IMG/VR virus record: IMGVR_UViG_3300006810_000381 | Span: 1 to 23,953 of that record | From: a virus | Reading direction: 5' to 3' (one strand) | Length of the DNA: 23,953 nucleotides | Shown here: piece by piece, positions 11,412 through 19,392 of the stretch | Position numbering within the stretch: the first letter of the stretch is position 1 | Layout: each line of letters starts with the position of its first letter | Notes under the pieces: generated by a model | What the model was told of the DNA's origin: nothing | The model's database searches: none | Seen by the model: the letters and a program-made list of their open reading frames with translations, nothing else | Made by a program: the position numbers and the translations under genes

Positions 11412-14005
11412 TGGCCAAGGCTTCACCAACCTTTAATAACTTTACAGCTGGTGAGCTATCGCCAAGGCTAGATGGTCGCACTGATATAAGTAAGTATTTT
11501 AATGGTTCTAAAACCATGCAAAATTTTACAGTGCATCCTCATGGTGGTGCAAGCAGAAGGCCAGGCACAATTTATGTAAATACTGTAAAAGCCAGTGCTA
11601 ATGCAACAAGATTGATACCTTTTGAGTTTAATGTTGAACAAGCTTACATATTAGAATTTGGCAATTTATATTTTAGAATACACAAAGATGGTGGCACTGT
11701 AACAAGTGGCGGATCAGCTGTTGAAGTAGCAACTGTTTACACTTCAGCTGAAGTCGCACAAATAAAGTTTACACAAAGCGCAGATGTTATGTACTTAGTG
11801 CATCCATCACATCCAGTTTATAAGATAACGAGGACAAGCCACACAGCATGGACATTCACCGCTGTCGATTTTAGGCGTGGTCCTATGCAAGATCCTAATA
11901 CAACAGCAACAACATTAACGGCTAATGGTAGAACTGGAAGTGTAACAATAACAGCTAGTGCTGATTTATTTGCTTCAACAGATGTTGGCAGGTTAGTTAA
12001 GCTGCATGATGGTTTTGCAAAGATAACAGCATTTACTAATGCAACGACTGTAACTGCGACTGTGCAAGAAAATACAGCTGGTAGAACTGAATTGATGCCA
12101 AGTATGACGGCAAGCACTTTAAGTTTTGCTGAAGGAGATCCAAGCGCTACTGGACTAGAGCATAATGATAGAATAGTTGATAGTGCTGCAAACTTTGTAA
12201 AAGAAGGTTTTAAAGTAGGGCAAAAGGTTGTTATTACTGGCGCTACAGAAACTGCTAACAATAATAGTTCTGCATTACTTGTCCAGGTAACAGACGATAC
12301 AATGTTATTTGCACCTTCAGTAGATGTTGTTGATGAAGCTGCAAGCGCATCTATAACTGTTGCTGGATTGTTAGAAGCAGACGATGATTTTAGTTTAGGA
12401 GCTTTTTCTACAACAACTGGTTTTCCAGCGTGTGTTAGTTTTTATGAAGAACGTCTGGTGTTTGCTGGAACAACAACACAACCTCAAACAGTGTTTTTTT
12501 CTGTGGCTGGTGACTTTGAAGATTTTGCAGATGGCACAAATGCTGCGGATGCTTTGAGTTATACGATTGGATCTAGTCAAGTAAACGTCATAAGATACCT
12601 GGCATCATCCAGGGTTTTGATTGTTGGTACTAGTGGTGGTGAATTTGCTGTGTCTGCTAGTGGATCTGCCGAGCCACTAAGTCCGACAAATGCACAAATA
12701 AAACGACAAGCAAGTTATGGAACAGCAGATATACAGCCTATAAATGTAGGGCCAGTAACATTGTTCGTTCAGCGAGCTTTGAGAAAATTACGAGAATTAG
12801 TATTTAACTTTGATACTGATAGTTATAATGCACCAGATTTAACAATACTTGCAGAGCATATTACTGAAACTGGTATTGTCGAAATGGCTTGGCAACAAGA
12901 ACCAGATAATGTGATTTGGTGTGTACTAACAAATGGCTTTCTTGTCGGTATGACATATAGACGAGAAGAACAAGTCGTTGCTTGGCATGAACATATTTTA
13001 GGCGGTAGGTTTGGTGATGCAACAATAACTGTGTCTGATTATGCAAATATAGCTGTAGGTACAACAATTAAGATAACTAAGACAAATGGAGAAACAATTA
13101 CATTTGTAAGTGAAGCTGCTGGTTCTTCTGATCCAGCTGATACAACATTTGGTTTTAGACCGAATACAAATAACAACACAACAGCTGATAATATATTTAC
13201 CAGAATAAATGCGCACTCAGATTTTACAGTGGCTAATCCTTCAGCAGCTATTGTTACCATTACAGAAACAGATCCAGAAACAACTGGGTATACAACAATA
13301 GAAACTAGCGATCCGACCAGGCTTACAACAACAAACCAAGGTAATGCGGTTGTAGAATCCATTGCTACAATACCTGGCACAGCTGATGAAGATGATCTTT
13401 ATATGATTGTTAAGAGAACTGTAAATGGATCAACTGTAAGGTATATAGAATATTTAAGTAATTATGAGTTTGGTACAGATGTTAAAGATGCTTACTTTGT
13501 AGATTGCGGTCTTACATATGATAGCACAGCAGCAACATCTATATCTGGTCTTACACATTTAGAAGGTGAAAAGATTGTTGTTTTGGGTGATGGTGCAACA
13601 CATCCAGACAGGACTGTATCGTCTGGTGGTATTACACTGGCTAGATCAGTGCAAAAAGCACATATAGGATTTAATTATAAATCAACATTGCAAACTATGA
13701 GAATAGATGCTGGCGGAACAGAAGGCACATCACAAGGCAAGAACAAAAGAATAAATAATATTACATTAAGATTATATAGATCAGTAGGTGTTAAAGTAGG
13801 TAGCTCAGAAGCAGAACTGGATCTTATACCATTTAGATCTTCAGCGGATGATATGTCGGAAGCTCTAGGAATGTTTACTGGAGATAAGGAAGTCGAGTTT
13901 AGAGGTGGTTATGATAATGATGGTTTTGTTTTTGTAAGGCAAGATCAACCATTGCCATTAACTGTATTAGCAATATTCCCAAGGCTGCAAACATTCGATC
14001 AATGA
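11411..14005 (+). CDS. tail nozzle protein (tail tubular protein B-like) with inserted beta domains
   Basis: The gene encodes 864 residues. The N-terminus (FNNFTAGELSPRLDGRTDIS, then MQNFTVHPHGGASRRPGTIY) is a hallmark of podovirus nozzle/stabilisation proteins that form the tube tip beneath the adaptor. The core includes FYEERLVFAGTTTQPQTVFF (344-363), an RALRKLREL segment and EMAWQQEPDNVIWCVLTNGF. Several beta-rich insertions interrupt it. Residues ~225-322 carry a DRIVDSAANFVKEGFKVGQK unit. Residues ~536-644 split the usual junction between WHEHILGG and NAVVESIATIPG. These insertions probably stand out on the surface of the tail. It overlaps the next gene by 4 bases. Confidence 0.88.
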   Translation: MAKASPTFNNFTAGELSPRLDGRTDISKYFNGSKTMQNFTVHPHGGASRRPGTIYVNTVKASANATRLIPFEFNVEQAYILEFGNLYFRIHKDGGTVTSGGSAVEVATVYTSAEVAQIKFTQSADVMYLVHPSHPVYKITRTSHTAWTFTAVDFRRGPMQDPNTTATTLTANGRTGSVTITASADLFASTDVGRLVKLHDGFAKITAFTNATTVTATVQENTAGRTELMPSMTASTLSFAEGDPSATGLEHNDRIVDSAANFVKEGFKVGQKVVITGATETANNNSSALLVQVTDDTMLFAPSVDVVDEAASASITVAGLLEADDDFSLGAFSTTTGFPACVSFYEERLVFAGTTTQPQTVFFSVAGDFEDFADGTNAADALSYTIGSSQVNVIRYLASSRVLIVGTSGGEFAVSASGSAEPLSPTNAQIKRQASYGTADIQPINVGPVTLFVQRALRKLRELVFNFDTDSYNAPDLTILAEHITETGIVEMAWQQEPDNVIWCVLTNGFLVGMTYRREEQVVAWHEHILGGRFGDATITVSDYANIAVGTTIKITKTNGETITFVSEAAGSSDPADTTFGFRPNTNNNTTADNIFTRINAHSDFTVANPSAAIVTITETDPETTGYTTIETSDPTRLTTTNQGNAVVESIATIPGTADEDDLYMIVKRTVNGSTVRYIEYLSNYEFGTDVKDAYFVDCGLTYDSTAATSISGLTHLEGEKIVVLGDGATHPDRTVSSGGITLARSVQKAHIGFNYKSTLQTMRIDAGGTEGTSQGKNKRINNITLRLYRSVGVKVGSSEAELDLIPFRSSADDMSEALGMFTGDKEVEFRGGYDNDGFVFVRQDQPLPLTVLAIFPRLQTFDQ

Positions 14006-14442
14006 TAATGGTAGATTATAAGCCAGAACATATTGAGTCTATCCTAGATGGCGATATGAGTAAAATGGCTAGAAAATCATTTGGTATGGCTGAAGATATA
14101 GCTCATGGATTAGTTGCACCTGGACTAGCTTTTTCTGGTTTGATTGATGGTTATGTCATAGCAAGCGCTGGCATAAAACCACTTTGGAATGGAGTTGGTG
14201 AAGGCTGGATAGTTGCATCAGATAAAATGCCAAATAAAAAACTTAGTGTCATTAAACTCATTAAAGATAATTTTGATAAAATGATTCACGATCATAATTT
14301 TGTAAGAGTTCAAGCTGGTGTTAGATCTGATTGGCCAGAAGCAAAAAGATTTGCTGAATTTCTAGGTTTTGAGCATGAAGGCATTATGCGCAAATATGGT
14401 CCAGACGGACAAGATTATTATAGAATGGCGAGGGTATTTTAA
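14002..14442 (+). CDS. GNAT-like protein, possible internal virion protein A
   Basis: The gene encodes 146 residues. The C-terminal half resembles GNAT acetyltransferases: RVQAGVRSDWPEAKRFAEFL then GFEHEGIMRKYGPDGQDYYR (residues ~102-141), the end being the classical motif B/tail. The acetyl-CoA binding loop expected before it (R/QxxGxG/A) is not evident; the corresponding segment reads GWIVASDKMPNKKLSVIKLI, so catalysis is doubtful. T7 gp13, at the equivalent place, is as I recall also assigned to this fold. The start overlaps the nozzle stop (ATGA); an alternative ATG lies two codons on. It may be an assembly factor for the ejection proteins. Confidence 0.75.
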   Translation: MIMVDYKPEHIESILDGDMSKMARKSFGMAEDIAHGLVAPGLAFSGLIDGYVIASAGIKPLWNGVGEGWIVASDKMPNKKLSVIKLIKDNFDKMIHDHNFVRVQAGVRSDWPEAKRFAEFLGFEHEGIMRKYGPDGQDYYRMARVF

Positions 14443-14948
14443 TGGGAGCGCAAGCAGCTATAGCAAGTGCAGTATTTAGTGCAGCTGGATCTATCCAAGC
14501 TGGTAGAGATCAAAAAAGAGCTTATAATTATAATGCCCAGGTAAATGAACGTAATGCTCAAGTTGCTGAGCAAGATGCAGAACAACTCGTTCTTATGGAA
14601 GAAGTCGAAATTGGTAGATTTAGGCGTGAGTTTGACAATCTACAAGCAGCAACATCTCAGTCATTTAGATTTAATGGATGGATGGCTGACACTGGAACAC
14701 CACTTAAAGTTGCCTTGGCAAACGCCCAAGAAGCAGATGAAGAAGTGGCTATCAGACGATATAATGCAAAAGTAGGTAAAGCAGAGCTTAAAGAAAAAGG
14801 CACTCAAGAACGTATGTCTGCAAATTTAAATAGGATGTACGGAAGAGCTGCTATGAGAGCATCATATTTTAAAGCTGGTAGTAGTTTATTATCCGGCGCT
14901 TCTTCTTACTCACAAATCAATGCACGATATGGAAAGTCAACTGTATGA
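14442..14948 (+). CDS. internal virion protein B-like ejection protein (gp14-like)
   Basis: The gene encodes 168 residues. A hydrophobic, small-residue N-terminus (AAIASAVFSAAGSIQAG) is followed by helical, Asn/Gln/Glu-rich sequence (NYNAQVNERNAQVAEQDAEQ), then FRREFDNLQAATSQSF...GTPLKVALANAQEADEEV and MYGRAAMRASYFKAGSSLLS. This is the typical layout of podovirus internal virion protein B (T7 gp14-like), which enters the cell first and forms the outer-membrane part of the ejection channel. It is coupled to both neighbours (TAATG at the start, ATGA at the end). Family-level confidence is good; the membrane role is inferred from T7. Confidence 0.8.
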   Translation: MGAQAAIASAVFSAAGSIQAGRDQKRAYNYNAQVNERNAQVAEQDAEQLVLMEEVEIGRFRREFDNLQAATSQSFRFNGWMADTGTPLKVALANAQEADEEVAIRRYNAKVGKAELKEKGTQERMSANLNRMYGRAAMRASYFKAGSSLLSGASSYSQINARYGKSTV

Positions 14949-17002
14949 GAGTTCCAACTTACAAATCTCAAGCCAAATTATCAAATCGTTCTGGCGGTAT
15001 AAATATGAGTGTGCGAGCAAGTCCAGGTGCATTGTCTGCTGGATCACAAGCTATGGCTAGCTTTGGTGACCAAGCTATGAAAACAAGTTTACAGTTTTAC
15101 GAGATTGAAAGAAAGAATGATTACGAAGCGCAAAAACAAAGCGGTATTGTTGAGTATGCAAAAGAGTTAGAAAGTATAAAAGAGCAAACAAGACAAAAGC
15201 CAAGCAATGTAGCAGATACTTATTTTGATACCGAGGCAGAAAAAGCAAGATTAAGAATTTCTAAAAATTTTACAAATGATGTTGCTAAAAGAGATTATCT
15301 TAATGAATCAGAAAAAGATTTTATTAATAAGAGAGTATCAGTTAGAGCAGAGGTATCTAACAGACGAATAAACGACCAAGCCTCTACTCACTTGTCAAGA
15401 GTAGCACAATTACAGAATGATGCAGTATACGGAAATGCCGCAGAAAAACACGCTGCATTAAACGAACTATTTGGCGATAAGCCTAATAAAATACTTGGTA
15501 TGTTTGATAAATTAAAAAACCTTGGTTATTATTCTTCTACTCAATCTATCACAGCTACTAATAAAATGATGGCTGCCATAACAGAAGGTAACATTATTAC
15601 TACGTTTGATGCACTAGGAACGTTAGAGGAAAAAAAAGAATATTTAGAAAGTTTTAAAGACAAGCCGCCTGCATCATTAGGTAATGTCAAAGTACGGCAG
15701 TTAACTAGAGGATTTAGAGCTGAAATAAATGGTCTTGTACGAGAACAGAAATTAGCTATTAGAGAGTTTAAAGTTGACATTAAAGATGCAAGTTATGTTT
15801 TAAAAACTGGTAATGAAGTTGATGATAAAATTATTAATGGCTTTGCTACGAAAGCACAAAACTTAAATGATGCAGATAGCATAGAGTTAGTAAAAAGATT
15901 AAATTTACAAAAAATTGTAATGTCTGGACTTAAAAAATCAAGTCCGCAAGAGGTTGTTAATTATATAAGCAACCTTAAAAAAAATGGGTTTGCAGGTGTT
16001 GAAGGTATTGGCATAGACTCAAGGTTTGAAGCAGATCTTGTTAAAGATGCTGAAACATTTTTAACAAATATGAGGACACAATTAGCTAGTGATCCTATAA
16101 GCTTTGCTGCAAAAACTGGTATTATAAAAAACTTTGTTCCGCTAAACTTTGACGATCCTACGTCATTAGGGGAAACTTTGATGGTAAGAAGCCAACAAGC
16201 TAGTGTTGTTAGCGCAAGATATGAAAATCCAATAAAATATTTTACACAAGATGAATTATCATCTCTTTCTGCAAAATTTCAAAATAGCACTACAGATCAA
16301 AAAATAGGTTTGTTTGGTGTAATGCAAAGTGTTTTTGGATCAAAGACAAAAGATGTATTAGTTGAAATAAATCAAAAAGGACCAGAGTTTGCACATATTG
16401 GAGGTTTATTATTAACCAAAAATATAGATAGCGCCACACTTGCTATGCAAGGCTATGATTTGATGAAATCAAATATCAAAGCTTCAGAATATACCAGTAC
16501 AAATGTTGTTCCTGCATACTCTGATACTATAAGAACTTCATTGACTGAACTTGCTCCATCAGTAAAAGGATCTTCAATAAGTGTTACAGAAGCTATTTAC
16601 ACAAAATTAGCGAATGAAAGAGGTCTTGTTAACTTTAATTCAGAGGTTTTTGGTGAGGCTGTTCAAAGATCATTAGGCGCTGTTTTTGTTGAGGGTGAGC
16701 AAGTATCAGGTGGTGTTCAAGATGTTAATGACCATCCAACATTAATACCTTCATCAATGAATCCAGATATGTTTGAAGATATGATTAAATCTTTAGATGC
16801 TCTTAATTTTGAAACAAACAATATAGATAAAAGTTTAATGGATAATATTAAAGATGGTGACTTTAATATGTATGCCATTGGTAATGGGGTTTATAAATTT
16901 GGGCGTGGTAAAAAGGGAACTACTACATTTCAGTATGCAGCAGATCTTGATGGCAACGAACTTATATTAAATGTGTATGATTTTTTTGAGATTGAACAAT
17001 GA
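14945..17002 (+). CDS. large internal virion (ejection) protein, gp15-like
   Basis: The gene encodes 685 residues. The basic N-terminus (RVPTYKSQAKLSNRSGGINM) is followed by a long, mostly helical body: ASFGDQAMKTSLQFYEIERK, YAKELESIKEQTRQKPSNVA and repeated charged helices. No enzymatic motif is visible. Size, helix content and place after the gp14-like gene match T7 gp15-type proteins, which form the periplasm-spanning tube for DNA entry. The final ~60 residues turn beta-like (MYAIGNGVYKFGRGKKGTTT). Overlaps of 4 bases bind it to genes on both sides. A transglycosylase domain was looked for and not found. Confidence 0.75.
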   Translation: MRVPTYKSQAKLSNRSGGINMSVRASPGALSAGSQAMASFGDQAMKTSLQFYEIERKNDYEAQKQSGIVEYAKELESIKEQTRQKPSNVADTYFDTEAEKARLRISKNFTNDVAKRDYLNESEKDFINKRVSVRAEVSNRRINDQASTHLSRVAQLQNDAVYGNAAEKHAALNELFGDKPNKILGMFDKLKNLGYYSSTQSITATNKMMAAITEGNIITTFDALGTLEEKKEYLESFKDKPPASLGNVKVRQLTRGFRAEINGLVREQKLAIREFKVDIKDASYVLKTGNEVDDKIINGFATKAQNLNDADSIELVKRLNLQKIVMSGLKKSSPQEVVNYISNLKKNGFAGVEGIGIDSRFEADLVKDAETFLTNMRTQLASDPISFAAKTGIIKNFVPLNFDDPTSLGETLMVRSQQASVVSARYENPIKYFTQDELSSLSAKFQNSTTDQKIGLFGVMQSVFGSKTKDVLVEINQKGPEFAHIGGLLLTKNIDSATLAMQGYDLMKSNIKASEYTSTNVVPAYSDTIRTSLTELAPSVKGSSISVTEAIYTKLANERGLVNFNSEVFGEAVQRSLGAVFVEGEQVSGGVQDVNDHPTLIPSSMNPDMFEDMIKSLDALNFETNNIDKSLMDNIKDGDFNMYAIGNGVYKFGRGKKGTTTFQYAADLDGNELILNVYDFFEIEQ

Positions 17003-19392
17003 GCTTTGCATTTTCTGAACAGACAACGTTTGCTAATAGACCAAAAATATCGAAAGGCACACAGTCATGGCAAAAAAATCTATTATCAGCTTTTGAGTCT
17101 TTTGAAGCAAATGATACGTCTACATCTGAATCCATTGTCTTACAAGAGCAATGGCAACCAATCATGGATATTTTAGAGGAAAAAAAAGACAGTTTAAAAG
17201 GTGATTTTTCAAGATCATTTTTTGATAGAAAACGAGCTTTGTATAATCCAGGTTCAAGATTAAGTATGACTTTGTTTGATGATGGGCGTTATGAGGAGTA
17301 TGAAAATCAAGCCAAATTTATCGAAAAGATAATAAAAGATAATGCAGATGTTGTGCCAGAACTACAAGATATAAATATTGCAGATATACATGAAAAGGCA
17401 AAACAAACCGCAATAAATAAAAAGAAAGATTTTGATGAAACTGTAGAACGTAATCCTGGCTTTGGCGCATCTGTTGTAAGGTTTGGTGGTCAAGCTGGCG
17501 CTGCATTTAAAGATCCAATAGTTTTGACAAGTCTTATGTTTGGTGGCGCTGGAACTAAATTACCGGGAATAGCCTTGAATCAAGCTGTAATAGGTGCTGG
17601 TTCAGAGTATCTCATACAAGGCAAAGTAGAAGAATGGTACAAATCGTTAGGATTAGAATATACTAGCGAACAGTTTTGGACGGCTGTTGCTTTAGGCGGA
17701 TTTATTGGTGGTGCTTCACCATTTGCTTTTAAAATAGCTGGTAAAACAATTAATTTAAGTGCAGACCAAGTAAAAAAAGGATTAAAAGCATACAAAGATA
17801 GTGGATATAAAGATCCAGCTGTAGACGTCTTAGACAGCACTATTGCAAAAAATGATGATGCCATAAACTCTAATCCGATTGAAGATGTAACAGAACACGC
17901 TGAAAGGTTATCAGAAGCAGACAGAGCTTTTGAAAACAATGAGTTGCCGAATATAACAGATAGAGCAGTATCTGAAAAAACTCCAAGCAGTTTATTCGAA
18001 ACAGAAAATATTAATGGAACTGTTTTTAGATTTGATCCAGACGAGATTGAGGTTGATGCAAAAACATTTCAATTCAAAGCTGGCGCAGATCCTAAAGGTG
18101 TTACAGATAGATTGATGGGAGTTGAAACGTGGGATGATGTTTTTTCAGGGCAAATAGTTGTTTATGAATTTGCAAATGGTAAAAAGTTTATTGCAGATGG
18201 ACATCAAAGATTGGCTTTAGCCAAAAGATTAAAAGGCAAAGGACAAGATGTAAATCTTATTGGAGCAAAATTAAAAGAAACAGATGGCTTTACGCCAAGT
18301 ATGGCAAGAGTGGTTGCTGCAATAAAAAACATTACTGAAGGAACTGGATCAGCTATTGATGCCGCAAAAATTGCAAGAGAAGCTCCTAGTCAATTCAAAA
18401 AAAGAGTTCCTCCAAGATCTGCTGTAGCAAGATATGCAAGATCTATAGTCAATTTATCAGATGATGATTTTGGTATGGTTGTTAATGGTGTTGTTGATGC
18501 TAATTATGCAGCTGTTGTAGGCAGATTAATTCCTAATAATAATGAATTACAAAATGCTGCCATGAGAGTTTTAGCAAAAAACACACCAGAAAATGAGTTT
18601 CAAGCAGAAGCTATTGTCCGCCAAGTAATGGAAGCTGGTTATCAAAAACAAACAACCGCAAATCTTTTTGGTGATGAAATTATTGCAGAAAGTTATTTTA
18701 CTGAAAGGTCTAAAATACTTGACCAAGCTGTAAAAATTTTGCGACAAGATAAATCAGCTTTCGATAGTTTAGTTAGAAACGCTGATAGAATTGAGGGTGA
18801 AGGTAATAAATTAGCTCAAAAAGCAAATGTTGACAGAGCTACACAAGATAGCCAAGCTATTTCGTTATTAAATACACTTGCAAATAGAAAAGGAAACCTA
18901 AGTGATGGCCTTACGGAAGCAGCGAAAATCGCAAGGGAAACAGGCAACTTCTCCAACGCTAGCAGAGGATTTGTCGAAAATGTCAGAAACGCAATTAGAA
19001 ATGGCGATCTCGAAAGCATCAGAATTGACAATGCTAGGGGGATTGTCAATGATACAACGGAAAGCGGCCAGATACCGAATGAGCCAAAAGATCTTGAAAG
19101 TTTCTCAGAACCAAGCGGCAGAGGAGCAAACCAACAAGCAGATCAGCTAGAAGAAGATATTTTTGGTGAACGGATTGACCAAACGTCCTCAAAACAGTAT
19201 GATGAAAACATAAAATCAGAAAGTGTTGTTACAACACGAACAGATCCAGAATTAGATAGAGAAATACCAACTGAATTAGTTGATGACGGCAGCGGAAATA
19301 TAGTTGCTAAAACTCAAACTTTACGACAATTACAAGAAGAATTTGCTCAAGATCAAAGGATGCTTGACCGCCTAGAGGGTTGTGTTAAATGA
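16999..19392 (+). CDS. ejection-type protein with ParB/DdrB-like domain
   Basis: The gene encodes 797 residues. The N-terminal ~150 are charged and helical. Residues ~155-250 are Gly/Ala-rich and hydrophobic (GFGASVVRFGGQAGAAFKDP, TAVALGGFIGGASPFAFKIA), suggesting membrane contact. Residues ~343-455 form a ParB-like domain: FRFDPDEIEVDAKTF, then VVYEFANGKKFIADGHQRLA with the DGHQRLALAKRL signature (400-411). From memory this is nearest to the DdrB-like ParB group named after the phage P1 defence-against-restriction protein. The remainder is helical and acidic. Position among internal virion genes suggests it is packaged and ejected. Its DNA near 18890-19150 has unusual codon use. ATGA overlaps link it to both neighbours. 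Confidence 0.72.
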   Translation: MSFAFSEQTTFANRPKISKGTQSWQKNLLSAFESFEANDTSTSESIVLQEQWQPIMDILEEKKDSLKGDFSRSFFDRKRALYNPGSRLSMTLFDDGRYEEYENQAKFIEKIIKDNADVVPELQDINIADIHEKAKQTAINKKKDFDETVERNPGFGASVVRFGGQAGAAFKDPIVLTSLMFGGAGTKLPGIALNQAVIGAGSEYLIQGKVEEWYKSLGLEYTSEQFWTAVALGGFIGGASPFAFKIAGKTINLSADQVKKGLKAYKDSGYKDPAVDVLDSTIAKNDDAINSNPIEDVTEHAERLSEADRAFENNELPNITDRAVSEKTPSSLFETENINGTVFRFDPDEIEVDAKTFQFKAGADPKGVTDRLMGVETWDDVFSGQIVVYEFANGKKFIADGHQRLALAKRLKGKGQDVNLIGAKLKETDGFTPSMARVVAAIKNITEGTGSAIDAAKIAREAPSQFKKRVPPRSAVARYARSIVNLSDDDFGMVVNGVVDANYAAVVGRLIPNNNELQNAAMRVLAKNTPENEFQAEAIVRQVMEAGYQKQTTANLFGDEIIAESYFTERSKILDQAVKILRQDKSAFDSLVRNADRIEGEGNKLAQKANVDRATQDSQAISLLNTLANRKGNLSDGLTEAAKIARETGNFSNASRGFVENVRNAIRNGDLESIRIDNARGIVNDTTESGQIPNEPKDLESFSEPSGRGANQQADQLEEDIFGERIDQTSSKQYDENIKSESVVTTRTDPELDREIPTELVDDGSGNIVAKTQTLRQLQEEFAQDQRMLDRLEGCVK

